NCBI RefSeq assembly: GCF_003515685.1 | Contig: NZ_QWEG01000003.1 | Location: forward strand, 186,001-250,000 | DNA length: 64,000 bases | Direction: 5' to 3' | Source: Neobacillus notoginsengisoli | GTDB lineage: Bacteria; Bacillota; Bacilli; Bacillales; Cytobacillaceae | Program-made: the position numbers and the translations under genes | Notes under the pieces: model-generated | What the model saw: only the letters and a program-made list of their open reading frames with translations | What the model was told of the DNA's origin: nothing | Databases searched by the model: none | In this document: positions 8,948 to 17,789 of the stretch, in pieces | How positions within the stretch are numbered: the stretch's first letter is position 1 | How the letters are laid out: every line of letters starts with the position of its first letter

Positions 8948-9943
8948 GTGGAGACGGCAACGAAGACGAGAACGATGACAATGGTCCAGGCAATTAATGA
9001 TGCAATGGATGTGATGCTTCGCGAACATAGCGAGGTGCTCCTGCTGGGTGAGGATATTGGCAAAAACGGAGGAGTGTTCCGGGTAACAGACGGGCTTCAG
9101 GAAAAGTACGGCGAGATGAGGGTGATGGACACCCCCTTGTCTGAAGCAGGTTTTATCGGCGCTGCTATCGGAATGGCAGCCGCCGGTTTCAAACCAGTCG
9201 CTGAAATTCAATTCCTCGGGTTTATTTATCCCGCTTACGAACAAATCATGACACATGCATCCAGGCTAAGGATGAGGACATATGGGCATTTCACCGTTCC
9301 GATGGTCATCCGCGCTCCTTATGGCGCAGGAGTCAGGGCACCTGAAATCCACTGTGACAGTACAGAGGCGATTTTTACACATATGCCGGGCATTAAAGTC
9401 GTCTGTCCATCAACGGCACACGACGCCAAAGGGCTTTTGATCGCATCGATACTTGATCCTGATCCTGTATTATTCCTTGAGCCGATGAGGCTGTACCGTT
9501 CCGTGAAAGACAAGGTTCCGGAAGGGGTTTACTCAGTCGAGATTGGAAAAGGGAATCTCCTTCTAGAAGGTGAAGATGTCACCGTCCTTTGCTGGGGAGC
9601 AATGGTCCCGATCGCAAAGAAGGCTGCCGAAACGATGGCAGGAAAGGGCGTCAGCTGTGATGTGATCGACTTAAGAACATTGTATCCACTCGATAAAGAT
9701 ATCATAGCGGAATCCGTCCAAAAAACGGGGCGAACGGTCATCGTCCATGAAGCGCATGCCACTGGCGGGGTTGGAAATGACATTCTTGCAATTATCAATG
9801 ACACGTCGTTTTTGTATCAAAAAGCGCCAGCAGAAAGGGTTACAGGCTTTGACACGCCCGTCCCGTATTTCGGATTTGAGGACCATTATTTGCCGACCTC
9901 AAAACGGGTCGAAGCAGCAATTGAAAAAGTGATGCGTTTTTAG
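8948..9943 (+). CDS. 2-oxoacid dehydrogenase complex E1 component, beta subunit
   Basis: 331 aa transketolase-like beta chain. Seen are LLGEDIGKNGGVFRVTDGL near the N-terminus, DTPLSEAGFIGAAIGMA, and the C-terminal transketolase domain with VIDLRTLYPLD. The GTG start immediately follows the E1 alpha stop codon, with GGGGCGGG as a weak ribosome-binding site, so translation is coupled. An ATG at 8975 is an alternative start. It forms the E1 heterotetramer with the preceding gene product. Confidence 0.88.
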   Translation: METATKTRTMTMVQAINDAMDVMLREHSEVLLLGEDIGKNGGVFRVTDGLQEKYGEMRVMDTPLSEAGFIGAAIGMAAAGFKPVAEIQFLGFIYPAYEQIMTHASRLRMRTYGHFTVPMVIRAPYGAGVRAPEIHCDSTEAIFTHMPGIKVVCPSTAHDAKGLLIASILDPDPVLFLEPMRLYRSVKDKVPEGVYSVEIGKGNLLLEGEDVTVLCWGAMVPIAKKAAETMAGKGVSCDVIDLRTLYPLDKDIIAESVQKTGRTVIVHEAHATGGVGNDILAIINDTSFLYQKAPAERVTGFDTPVPYFGFEDHYLPTSKRVEAAIEKVMRF

Positions 9944-9956
9944 GAGGTGAACGAAA

Positions 9957-11195
9957 ATGGAGGTTAAGCTCCATGATATTGGAGAAGGGATGGCAGAAGC
10001 TGAAATCAATTGTTTTCTCGTAAAACCAGGGGATTATGTGAAAGCCGATGACCCTTTAGTCGAAGTGCAGACAGATAAAATGACGGCGGAAATCCCTTCA
10101 CCATCAACAGGGATTGTCAAGGAGTTTCTTGTAGCCCCCGGGGATACTGTTCCTGTAGGAACTACATTGATAATCCTGGAGACTGAAGGAAAGGGGTCTA
10201 GTGGGGAAATCCTGCGTGATAAGGTTATGGCCTCGCAGCCAGAACAGGCCTCGGTTGCGATTTTGCAAAAAGAAGAAACATACAGTCCGATATTCCCAAG
10301 AATCCTTGCATCTCCCTACACAAGGAAGATTGCGAGAGATAATTCCGTCAAAATCGAACATGTAACCGGGACAGGTCCGGCTGGGCGGATCCTCGATGAG
10401 GATGTCTACCAGTACATTGAACAGAGCCAGACCAAAACTAGGAAAACTTCTCAACTAGAACAGCCTCAAAAGGAAAAACAAACTGTACCGGCCGCTATAC
10501 AAGGAAAAACAATTCCGTTCAGAGGCAGGCGGAAACAAATTGCGAAAAACCTTCTTACTTCCATCCAGACGATACCTCATTGCACCCATTTTGAAGAAGT
10601 AGACGTTACGAATCTGATTGAATTTAGAAAAGACTTAAAAGCTGCCGGAAAAAGTATTTCTGCATCCGCATTTTTCATCAAGGCCCTTTCAGTCTGCCTG
10701 AAGGAGTTTCCTATTTTCAATGCTGTTCTCGATGAACAAAAAGAGGAAATCGAGCTTTTGGAAGAGCATCATATCGGAACAGCAGTGGACACAGAAGATG
10801 GCTTAATTGTTCCTGTCATCAAATCAGTAGAAAAAAAATCACTGCCTGAAATCAACCGAGAAATGAAAGCGCTAACAGAAAAAGCACTTGCTAATGAATT
10901 GACCGTATCAGACATCCAGGGCGGAACGTTCACGGTCAGCAATGTCGGACCGCTTGGCGGAAGCATTGGTGCGACGCCTATCATCCAGCATCCGCAGGTT
11001 GCGCTCGTATCGTTCCATAAGACGAAGAGGATGCCTGTCGTGAACGATCAGGATGAGATTGAAATCCGATCAATCATGAATATCTCCATGTCATTTGACC
11101 ATCGGGTAGCCGATGGCGCAACAGCGGTGAAGTTTACCAACCTCTTTGCCGGCTATATGAAAGACCCAAAAATGCTTTTGTTGGAGCTGGTCTAA
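9957..11195 (+). CDS. 2-oxoacid dehydrogenase complex E2, dihydrolipoamide acyltransferase
   Basis: 412 aa. One lipoyl domain occupies about residues 1-76 with the lipoylated lysine at about 41 in VQTDKMTAEIPS. A peripheral subunit-binding domain lies at about 116-153 (ASPYTRKIARDN...GPAGRILDEDV), and the catalytic core ends in FDHRVADGA with catalytic His about 382 and Asp about 386. A strong TAGGAGGTGA site precedes the ATG. It transfers the acyl group made by E1 to CoA; phenylacetyl-CoA is the product expected if phenylpyruvate is the substrate. Confidence 0.9.
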   Translation: MEVKLHDIGEGMAEAEINCFLVKPGDYVKADDPLVEVQTDKMTAEIPSPSTGIVKEFLVAPGDTVPVGTTLIILETEGKGSSGEILRDKVMASQPEQASVAILQKEETYSPIFPRILASPYTRKIARDNSVKIEHVTGTGPAGRILDEDVYQYIEQSQTKTRKTSQLEQPQKEKQTVPAAIQGKTIPFRGRRKQIAKNLLTSIQTIPHCTHFEEVDVTNLIEFRKDLKAAGKSISASAFFIKALSVCLKEFPIFNAVLDEQKEEIELLEEHHIGTAVDTEDGLIVPVIKSVEKKSLPEINREMKALTEKALANELTVSDIQGGTFTVSNVGPLGGSIGATPIIQHPQVALVSFHKTKRMPVVNDQDEIEIRSIMNISMSFDHRVADGATAVKFTNLFAGYMKDPKMLLLELV

Positions 11196-12632
11196 ATGGT
11201 TGTAGGGGAAATAGCACTCCAGGCGGATTTCATGGTCATTGGAGGCGGTCCGGGCGGCTATCATGCAGCGATCAGGGCGGCACAGCTCGGCAGGCAGGTT
11301 GTCTTAGTGGAAAAGGAAGAAATGGGCGGAATTTGCCTGAATAAAGGCTGCATTCCTTCTAAAATTTTAACGGCCGCGGCTGCGAAACTTGAAAGTTGCA
11401 AAAAAAGCTCTATCTTTGGCATAAAGGTCGGTCCTGCTGAAATGGATTTTGATAGTTTAAGAGATTATCAAAACAAAACAATTTCCGGGTTGCGGGCTGG
11501 GATTGAGGCCCTTTGCAAAGCGAATAAAGTGGAAATTGTAAAAGGAAATGCTTTTTTCCTTAGCGAATCAAGAATTGGTATAGAGGATGGCGATAAATAC
11601 GAGATTTATGAATTTCAAAATGCCGTCATCGCAGCCGGCGTAAGTCCTGAAGAACCAAAGGATATTCCTATTGGAAGCCGGGCTTACAGCCAATGGGACA
11701 TTTCTTTTCTTCATGACATTCCAGGGCATTTGGCGGTGTACGGATCTAGTGCGATCCATTTAGAGATGGCGATGGCTTTCCGCGCTTTGGGGGCTGAAGT
11801 GACTGTTCTTTTGCCAGGTGATGCCTTTCCCTTTGATTCATCTATTGCAAAGGAGCTAGCCAGGATTTTCAAAAAGGAAAGAATACAGCTTGTTAAAGAT
11901 TGCAAGATTCATGGTGTGGTAGAAAAAGCAGATGGCATCGAGTTGTCCGTATTGACTCATTCTGGAGAAAAAGCAATTGAAGCGAGTCATTTATTTATGG
12001 AAGCGAATCAGCAGCCGAACAGCGGAAGTTTGGGAGTGTCACGGATTGGAATGGAAATGGATGAGGAAGGGTTTATTCTTGTCGATGAACAATGCCGGAC
12101 GTCCATTCAAGGAATCTATGCGATTGGCGACATTACAGGCGGTACTTTCCTCGCCGCTAAAGCAATAAGGCAGGGCAAGGTCGCAGCCGAAGCGGCATGC
12201 GGACAAAACTCGGTTGCCGATTTCCGTTTCCTGCCCACGTACTCTTTCACAAGACCGCCAATTGCTGCCGCGGGGCTGACTGAGGAGCAGGCAACTGAAG
12301 AAAACATCGCGATAAAAACAAGCCAGTTCCCTTTGGCTGCAAACGGATTTAGCGGGTTGAATGGAAGCAAGGACGGATTTGTCAAAACCATTTCAGAAAA
12401 GGAGACGGATGTCCTGCTTGGTGTGCATATCATTGGAGAAGGGGCACATGAGCTTATTATAAGTGGCATCCTTGGCCTGGAAATGGCTGCCCGCGAAGAA
12501 GATATCCTGTTTCCTGCCTATCCGCATCCCGGAATAGGAGAAGCTTTGCTTGAAGCCGCAGAAGGATTGGGAGAAAAAGCAGTCCATATTATGCCGGCCA
12601 AGAAGAAAAACCGGCCAGTGGAAGCAAGGTGA
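11196..12632 (+). CDS. Dihydrolipoamide dehydrogenase-like E3 with altered NAD-binding motif
   Basis: 478-aa pyridine nucleotide-disulfide oxidoreductase. The FAD motif GGGPGG is near residue 16, the redox disulfide GGICLNKGC gives Cys47 and Cys52, and the C-terminal active-site His-Glu pair is kept in HPGIGE. Unusually, the second Rossmann loop, normally GGGYIGxE, reads VYGSSAIHLE (about residues 181-190): two glycines are Ser and His. NAD binding may be changed or weakened. The ATG lies one base after the E2 stop, so the gene is coupled to the complex. Confidence 0.82.
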   Translation: MVVGEIALQADFMVIGGGPGGYHAAIRAAQLGRQVVLVEKEEMGGICLNKGCIPSKILTAAAAKLESCKKSSIFGIKVGPAEMDFDSLRDYQNKTISGLRAGIEALCKANKVEIVKGNAFFLSESRIGIEDGDKYEIYEFQNAVIAAGVSPEEPKDIPIGSRAYSQWDISFLHDIPGHLAVYGSSAIHLEMAMAFRALGAEVTVLLPGDAFPFDSSIAKELARIFKKERIQLVKDCKIHGVVEKADGIELSVLTHSGEKAIEASHLFMEANQQPNSGSLGVSRIGMEMDEEGFILVDEQCRTSIQGIYAIGDITGGTFLAAKAIRQGKVAAEAACGQNSVADFRFLPTYSFTRPPIAAAGLTEEQATEENIAIKTSQFPLAANGFSGLNGSKDGFVKTISEKETDVLLGVHIIGEGAHELIISGILGLEMAAREEDILFPAYPHPGIGEALLEAAEGLGEKAVHIMPAKKKNRPVEAR

Positions 12633-12640
12633 CACACTAT

Positions 12641-12690
12641 CAAAATTGAAGCAGTGGAACCGTCCGCTTGCTTCCCCCTGCTTCACTTTG
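12641..12690 (+). promoter_or_regulatory. Intergenic stem-loop between the E3 and HPPD genes
   Basis: GAAGCAG (12648-12654) pairs with CTGCTTC (12678-12684), and flanking CAAA/TTTG bases extend the helix. No T-run follows, so it may be a processing or partial-attenuation site rather than a full terminator. Confidence 0.35.
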
Positions 12691-12729
12691 TGGAGTGGAA
12701 ATCAAAAAACATATTCAGGAGGGATTTTT

Positions 12730-13845
12730 ATGCAAGAGCAATCTGTTAAGGCGAATGAGTTAGTTGAGGATTTTTTCCCGGTCAGGGACGTGGATTATCT
12801 TGAAATTTTTACAGGGAATGCAAAGCAGGCCGCATACTTTTTCTGCCATGCTTTCGGATTCAGGACTGTTGCCTATTCCGGTCTGGAGACAGGCAATCGC
12901 GAAACAGTTTCGTATGTTCTGCAGCAGCGGAATATCAGGCTGGTCATTACAGGTTCGCTCGTGGAAAATAGTGAAGTTTCTTCTTTTGTCAAAAAACATG
13001 GAGATGGAGTAAAAGACGTCGCTCTTCTCGTTGATGATGTAGAACAAGCTTTTTCAGCCGCTGTAGACCGCGGGGCAATTGCTTTAATGGCACCGACGGA
13101 TTTCAGCGATGATAACGGGACGATTAAAAAAGCAGTCATTGGTACGTATGGCGATACGATCCACACACTCGTTGAAAGGAAAAATTACCAAGGGGCTTTC
13201 ATGCCGGGCTATGAAGCCTACACGCTATTCAATCAAGTGCCGGATACGGGCCTGATTGGCATCGACCATGTCGTTGGCAACGTGGAAAGCATGGACGAAT
13301 GGGTGGAGTATTATGAAAAAGTCATGGGCTTTAAGGAAATGAAACACTTCTCAGATGAAGACATTTCAACCGAATATTCCGCTTTGATGTCCAAAGTCAT
13401 GCATAACGGAGGCAGAATTAAATTTCCGATCAATGAACCTGCAAAAGGAAAGAGGAAATCGCAAATCCAGGAATATCTCGAATTTTACAATGGGGCCGGT
13501 GTCCAACATCTTGCCATCCTCACAGAGGACATTATCTCGACCGTCGCAGCCCTAAAAGACAATGGGGTTGAATTCCTGTCCACACCAGATACGTATTATG
13601 AGGAACTTGCTGAGAGGGTTGGGGAAATTGATGAAGAAATTTCAAAACTCCGAGAGCTGAGCATTCTTGTCGACCGGGATGATGAAGGATACCTCCTGCA
13701 AATTTTCACAAGGCCGATTGTTGACCGGCCGACGCTTTTTGTTGAAATTATCCAGCGAAAAGGCGCGCGAGGTTTTGGGGAAGGAAACTTTAAAGCTCTA
13801 TTTGAATCGATTGAGCGTGAACAGGCAAGGCGCGGGAATCTTTAA
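12730..13845 (+). CDS. hppD: 4-hydroxyphenylpyruvate dioxygenase
   Basis: Fe(II) enzyme converting 4-hydroxyphenylpyruvate to homogentisate. 371 aa with two vicinal-oxygen-chelate halves. The three iron ligands are recognisable: His180 in GIDHVVGN, His260 in VQHLAI and Glu339 in LFVEIIQR. The C-terminal RGFGEGNFKALFESIEREQ helix is the usual ending of the family. The ATG at 12730 has AGGAGGG at proper spacing. It begins the tyrosine branch of the island, followed by an aminotransferase, fumarylacetoacetase and homogentisate dioxygenase. Confidence 0.95.
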   Translation: MQEQSVKANELVEDFFPVRDVDYLEIFTGNAKQAAYFFCHAFGFRTVAYSGLETGNRETVSYVLQQRNIRLVITGSLVENSEVSSFVKKHGDGVKDVALLVDDVEQAFSAAVDRGAIALMAPTDFSDDNGTIKKAVIGTYGDTIHTLVERKNYQGAFMPGYEAYTLFNQVPDTGLIGIDHVVGNVESMDEWVEYYEKVMGFKEMKHFSDEDISTEYSALMSKVMHNGGRIKFPINEPAKGKRKSQIQEYLEFYNGAGVQHLAILTEDIISTVAALKDNGVEFLSTPDTYYEELAERVGEIDEEISKLRELSILVDRDDEGYLLQIFTRPIVDRPTLFVEIIQRKGARGFGEGNFKALFESIEREQARRGNL

Positions 13846-13920
13846 AAACTCCTTCTGCAAAACAATATGCGAAGGAAATGAAACAACTTACGAAACTCGA
13901 AAGTGGGAATGGGTATGGCA

Positions 13921-15018
13921 ATGATAAAAGCAAGGGATGAACTGGCAGCAGTCATCCCCTATCCCCTTGGCCCGCCTCCGGAGGCTATCCAAAAGGAATT
14001 GGGGTTTAAAAGAATCATCAGGATGGGGGATAACGAAAATCCGTATGGGGCTTCTCCGCTTGCCCTAGAAGCAGCAAAAAGGGCATTGGAGAACCGTTCA
14101 TTTTATCCTGACGGGACGTATTCACTTCTTTATCAGGCACTCGGACGCTATCATGGCCTTCCCGAAGGGTATTTTGTTGCCGGGAATGGTTCGGATGAGG
14201 TAATCAGGCTGTTGACGAGAGCATTTATCAGCAGGGAAAATGAGGCGGTCATGGCTGATTGCACATTTCCGAGATATAAAACGAATGTTCTGATTGAAGG
14301 GGGCGTTCCCGTTGAGGTGCCGCTGAAAAATGGTATGCACGATTTAGAGGGAATGCTTGCCAAAATTACCTCAAAGACCAAAATGGTGTTTGTTTGCAAT
14401 CCAAATAATCCAACAGGAACGATTGTCGATAAAAAGGACCTTATCGAGTTCTTCAAAAAAATACCCGAAAATGTCCTAATTGTCATTGATGAAGCGTATG
14501 TTGAATACGTCACGCACGGCGAAATGAATGATGCAAAGGTAATTCTTAGCCAGTATCAAAATGCTGTTATATTAAGGACATTTTCAAAAATACATGGTCT
14601 TGCCGGCTTGCGGGTTGGCTACGGGATGATGGACCCAAAAATAGGCAATGAATTGAAAAAAGTACGGGATGTCTTCAATGTGAACAGAATTGGAGCAGCT
14701 GCGGCAGCTGTTTCCGTGAATGATTCTGCGTTTATTGATCTATCCGTAAAGAAAAATAAAATCGAACGGGCGTTTGTGACAGAAAGGCTTGAGCAAATGG
14801 GTTACACTGTCCTGCCGTCGCAAGCAAACTTTGTGTTTGTTTTGCTCAAGGGGCCTGCTAAGCAGGCAGAAGCAGCTCTTGCGCAAAAAGGGATTTTTGT
14901 AAAAGGGATTGTGGCGCCAGGTTACCCAAGCGCGATGAGGGTAGCATTCGGAACGAGGGAAGAGAACGAGCTTTTATTGGAAGCAATCCGTGAATATTCT
15001 GTTGAAGGAGTGATGTAG
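13921..15018 (+). CDS. HisC-like class I/II aminotransferase, probable aromatic aminotransferase
   Basis: About 365 aa PLP-dependent aminotransferase of the histidinol-phosphate type. It shows GDNENPYG at the N-terminus, CNPNNPTGT, the DEAYVEY strand, and the PLP lysine in RTFSKIHGLAGLRVGY. The start is ambiguous: GTG 13903 and ATGs at 13909, 13915 and 13921 are all in frame, and the ribosome-binding site is weak. HisC relatives often act on aromatic amino acids. Being inside a homogentisate cluster, it most likely makes 4-hydroxyphenylpyruvate from Tyr rather than serving histidine synthesis. Confidence 0.8.
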   Translation: MIKARDELAAVIPYPLGPPPEAIQKELGFKRIIRMGDNENPYGASPLALEAAKRALENRSFYPDGTYSLLYQALGRYHGLPEGYFVAGNGSDEVIRLLTRAFISRENEAVMADCTFPRYKTNVLIEGGVPVEVPLKNGMHDLEGMLAKITSKTKMVFVCNPNNPTGTIVDKKDLIEFFKKIPENVLIVIDEAYVEYVTHGEMNDAKVILSQYQNAVILRTFSKIHGLAGLRVGYGMMDPKIGNELKKVRDVFNVNRIGAAAAAVSVNDSAFIDLSVKKNKIERAFVTERLEQMGYTVLPSQANFVFVLLKGPAKQAEAALAQKGIFVKGIVAPGYPSAMRVAFGTREENELLLEAIREYSVEGVM

Positions 15019-15021
15019 AAG

Positions 15022-15651
15022 ATGGACTTTACTCCTGAAACAATGCAGTGGAGGGATGCGTATAAACTACTCATTGGCTCTGTTTTGCCGCGGCCAATAG
15101 CCTTTGTCTCGACAATGAATAAAGCTGGGATTGCGAACGCCGCGCCTTTCAGTTTTTTCACCGTGATTAGTGCTGATCCGATGCTCGTCTGCTTTTCACC
15201 TATGAGGAGGGGAAGCGATGGCGCCAAAAAGGATACTTTGCTAAATATAGAAGAAACCCAAGAGTTTGTAATTAACATTGTCAGCGAAGGAATCGCGGAA
15301 AAAATGAACGTATGTGCGACTGAATTCCCTTCTGATGTTGACGAGTTTGAAGTTTCGGGTCTTACAAAAGAACCTTCTGCAAAAGTTCAGCCGCCAAGAA
15401 TAAAAGAAGCCAAGGTTCATCTCGAATGCGAACTGTACGAAGTCCATCATTATGGAAATCAGCCTGGCTCAGGAAGCCTTGTCGTTGGAAAAGTTGTTCA
15501 TATCCATGTTGATGACCACCTTTATGACCGGGGAAGAATCCTGACAGACCAACTTAATCCTATCGGGCGAATGGCCGGTAATATTTATACTAGACCGCTA
15601 GCTTCCATATTTGAAATAAAACGGATCGTTCAGCAGGGTGATGGAAAATGA
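15022..15651 (+). CDS. Flavin reductase-like FMN-binding split-barrel protein
   Basis: 209 aa of the flavin reductase-like domain family; SVLPRPIAFVSTMN, NAAPFSFFTVISADP and the C-terminal NPIGRMAGNIYTR are typical. Such proteins bind FMN and often supply reduced flavin, but many have unknown partners, and no flavin monooxygenase is adjacent. It starts 3 bases after the aminotransferase stop and its end overlaps the next gene by 4 bases, so it is a true operon member. Its job in the homogentisate cluster is unclear. Confidence 0.8.
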   Translation: MDFTPETMQWRDAYKLLIGSVLPRPIAFVSTMNKAGIANAAPFSFFTVISADPMLVCFSPMRRGSDGAKKDTLLNIEETQEFVINIVSEGIAEKMNVCATEFPSDVDEFEVSGLTKEPSAKVQPPRIKEAKVHLECELYEVHHYGNQPGSGSLVVGKVVHIHVDDHLYDRGRILTDQLNPIGRMAGNIYTRPLASIFEIKRIVQQGDGK

Positions 15652-16574
15652 GGTTTATTACCTTTCGAAAACAGAACGGACAGACCGCAGCCGGCTGGAT
15701 TTTCGATGGCCGATTTGCCGTTGATATGCATGAGGCATCTAAAAGGGAATTACCTAAAACCATGCTTGAGTTTCTCGCTGATTCTGCCGTGAATCAGAAA
15801 AAAGCAAAATCACTTCAGCTTCACCCGGACTCACCTGGAGTGTACCCGCTAGAATCTGTCAGGCTGCTGGCACCATTGCCAAACCCGCTAAGTTTCAGGG
15901 ATTTTTATGCATTCGAGCAGCATGTGAAAACAGCCCGAAAAAACAGGGGCTTGGATATGGTTCCAGAATGGTATGAGATGCCTGTTTTTTATTTCTCGAA
16001 TCATCTTGCCTTTCGCGGACCTGGTGAAGAAATTGAACGGCCGCCCGGCTGCACGAAGCTTGACTACGAGCTTGAAATAGCATGCGTAATCGGGAAGAAA
16101 GGGAAAGATATCATCGCCGAGAAAGCAGAGAAGCATATTTTTGGCTATTGTATCCTTAATGACTGGAGCGCCCGTGATTTTCAGCAGAAGGAAATGAAAG
16201 TGGGTCTTGGCCCCGCGAAAGGAAAAGATTTTGCGACGTCGATTGGCCCATGGGTTCTGACTGCCGACGAGCTGGTTGGGCTGCAAACCGGAAAGGGCTA
16301 TGACTTGAAAATGAGCGCTTCCGTGAACGGTAAGTTGATTTCAGAGGGGAATTTCAAGGATATTCATTTTTCATTTGCTGAAATGATTGAACGAGCATCG
16401 ACAGGAACAACCCTTTACCCTGGCGAAATGATTGGGTCAGGAACGGTTGGGACCGGCTGTATCCTGGAGTTGGGGGAGGAAGTGCATCGCTGGCTCAGAC
16501 CAGGTGATCTTGTTGAGCTCAAAATCGAAAATCTGGGAGTTTTGAAGAATAAAATTGTTGGTGAAAAGGGGTGA
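15648..16574 (+). CDS. Fumarylacetoacetate hydrolase family protein
   Basis: 308 aa. It splits fumarylacetoacetate into fumarate and acetoacetate, the last step of Tyr breakdown. Metal- and substrate-binding motifs of the FAH fold are present: LDYELEIACVIGK, FGYCILNDWSARDFQ, GPAKGKDFATSIGPW and the C-terminal GSGTVGTGC. It overlaps the flavin reductase gene by ATGA, implying coupling. Homogentisate dioxygenase follows after 4 bases. In this context fumarylacetoacetase is favoured over other FAH-family activities. Confidence 0.88.
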   Translation: MRFITFRKQNGQTAAGWIFDGRFAVDMHEASKRELPKTMLEFLADSAVNQKKAKSLQLHPDSPGVYPLESVRLLAPLPNPLSFRDFYAFEQHVKTARKNRGLDMVPEWYEMPVFYFSNHLAFRGPGEEIERPPGCTKLDYELEIACVIGKKGKDIIAEKAEKHIFGYCILNDWSARDFQQKEMKVGLGPAKGKDFATSIGPWVLTADELVGLQTGKGYDLKMSASVNGKLISEGNFKDIHFSFAEMIERASTGTTLYPGEMIGSGTVGTGCILELGEEVHRWLRPGDLVELKIENLGVLKNKIVGEKG

Positions 16575-16578
16575 GGGA

Positions 16579-17724
16579 GTGTTTTACCGACAAATGGGGA
16601 AAATTCCCCAGAAAAGGCATACGATGTTTAAAAAAGTAGATGGATCGCTCTACAGGGAGCAGGTAATGGGGACAAAAGGCTTCTCGGGAACCCAGTCGAT
16701 TCTATATCATGAACACATGCCAACTGAGGTAGTTAGAGCGAATAAAGTCATTCCGTTTCTGCCGGAGTACGAGGAACAGGGACCACTAAGGCACAGACAT
16801 TTTTATACTCCGGAAATTATGAAAACGGGTGATGCCCTGACCAGCAGGGAATACTTAATGGGAAACAGTGATTTATTGATAGGAACGGCAAACGCGGATA
16901 AACCGATGGAAAGGTATTACCGGAATGGTGACGGCGATGAAATGCTCTATGTCCATTACGGCAGCGGTAAGCTTGAAACGATGTTCGGCACGCTTTCCTA
17001 CCGGAGAGGTGACTACCTCGTCATCCCAATTGGCACAATATACAGGATAATCCCTGAATCTGAGACAAAAATTCTGTTTGTTGAGTCATTCTCTCAAATC
17101 ACAACACCAAAGCGTTATCGAAATGAATATGGCCAACTGCTTGAGCATAGCCCGTTTTGCGAGCGTGACCTGAGAGGACCGGAGAAACTGGATACTTTTT
17201 CTGAAAAAGGGGAGTTCGAAGTCCTGACGAAGACGAGAGGGTATATGCACGAGCATATACTGGGGCATCATCCATTTGATGTTGTCGGTTGGGACGGCTA
17301 CTTGTATCCGTGGGCATTCAACATTGAGGATTTTGAACCGATCACAGGCAGGATTCACCAGCCGCCGCCAGTCCACCAGACGTTTGAAGGGCACAATTTT
17401 GTTATCTGCTCCTTTGTCCCGCGGCTTTACGACTATCATCCGGAGGCCATTCCTGCTCCGTATTTTCATAGCAATGTGAACAGCGATGAAATGCTTTATT
17501 ATGTGGAAGGGAATTTTATGAGCAGAAAAGGGATTAAAGAAGGATCGATCAGCCTTCATCCAAGCGGGATTCCTCATGGGCCCCATCCTGGCAAGACGGA
17601 AGCCAGCATAGGCAAAAAAGAGACACTTGAGTTGGCGGTCATGATTGATACGTTCCGCCCGCTGAAGGTTTTTAAAAAGGCTGCGGAAATAGAGGATAAA
17701 AATTATATGTATTCGTGGACTTGA
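16579..17724 (+). CDS. hmgA: Homogentisate 1,2-dioxygenase
   Basis: Cupin-type iron dioxygenase that opens homogentisate to maleylacetoacetate. 381 aa; typical features are the start FYRQMGKIPQKRHT, DEMLYVHYGSG, YLVIPIGTIYR, and the C-terminal iron-site region PAPYFHSNVNSDEMLYYVEG and HPSGIPHGPHPG. The GTG at 16579 is preferred to an in-frame ATG at 16555 because GGGGTGAGG precedes it and the N-terminus then matches the family. It is the last gene of the operon and is followed by a strong terminator. Confidence 0.92.
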   Translation: MFYRQMGKIPQKRHTMFKKVDGSLYREQVMGTKGFSGTQSILYHEHMPTEVVRANKVIPFLPEYEEQGPLRHRHFYTPEIMKTGDALTSREYLMGNSDLLIGTANADKPMERYYRNGDGDEMLYVHYGSGKLETMFGTLSYRRGDYLVIPIGTIYRIIPESETKILFVESFSQITTPKRYRNEYGQLLEHSPFCERDLRGPEKLDTFSEKGEFEVLTKTRGYMHEHILGHHPFDVVGWDGYLYPWAFNIEDFEPITGRIHQPPPVHQTFEGHNFVICSFVPRLYDYHPEAIPAPYFHSNVNSDEMLYYVEGNFMSRKGIKEGSISLHPSGIPHGPHPGKTEASIGKKETLELAVMIDTFRPLKVFKKAAEIEDKNYMYSWT

Positions 17725-17746
17725 GGATATTCCTTATCCAGTGCAA

Positions 17747-17782
17747 AAGAAGGTTTCCCTTAGGCGGAAACCTTCTTTTTTT
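17747..17782. terminator. Bidirectional Rho-independent terminator between hmgA and degV
   Basis: AAGAAGGTTTCC pairs with GGAAACCTTCTT, with T-runs usable on both strands. Confidence 0.9.
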
Positions 17783-17789
17783 CGAGCTA

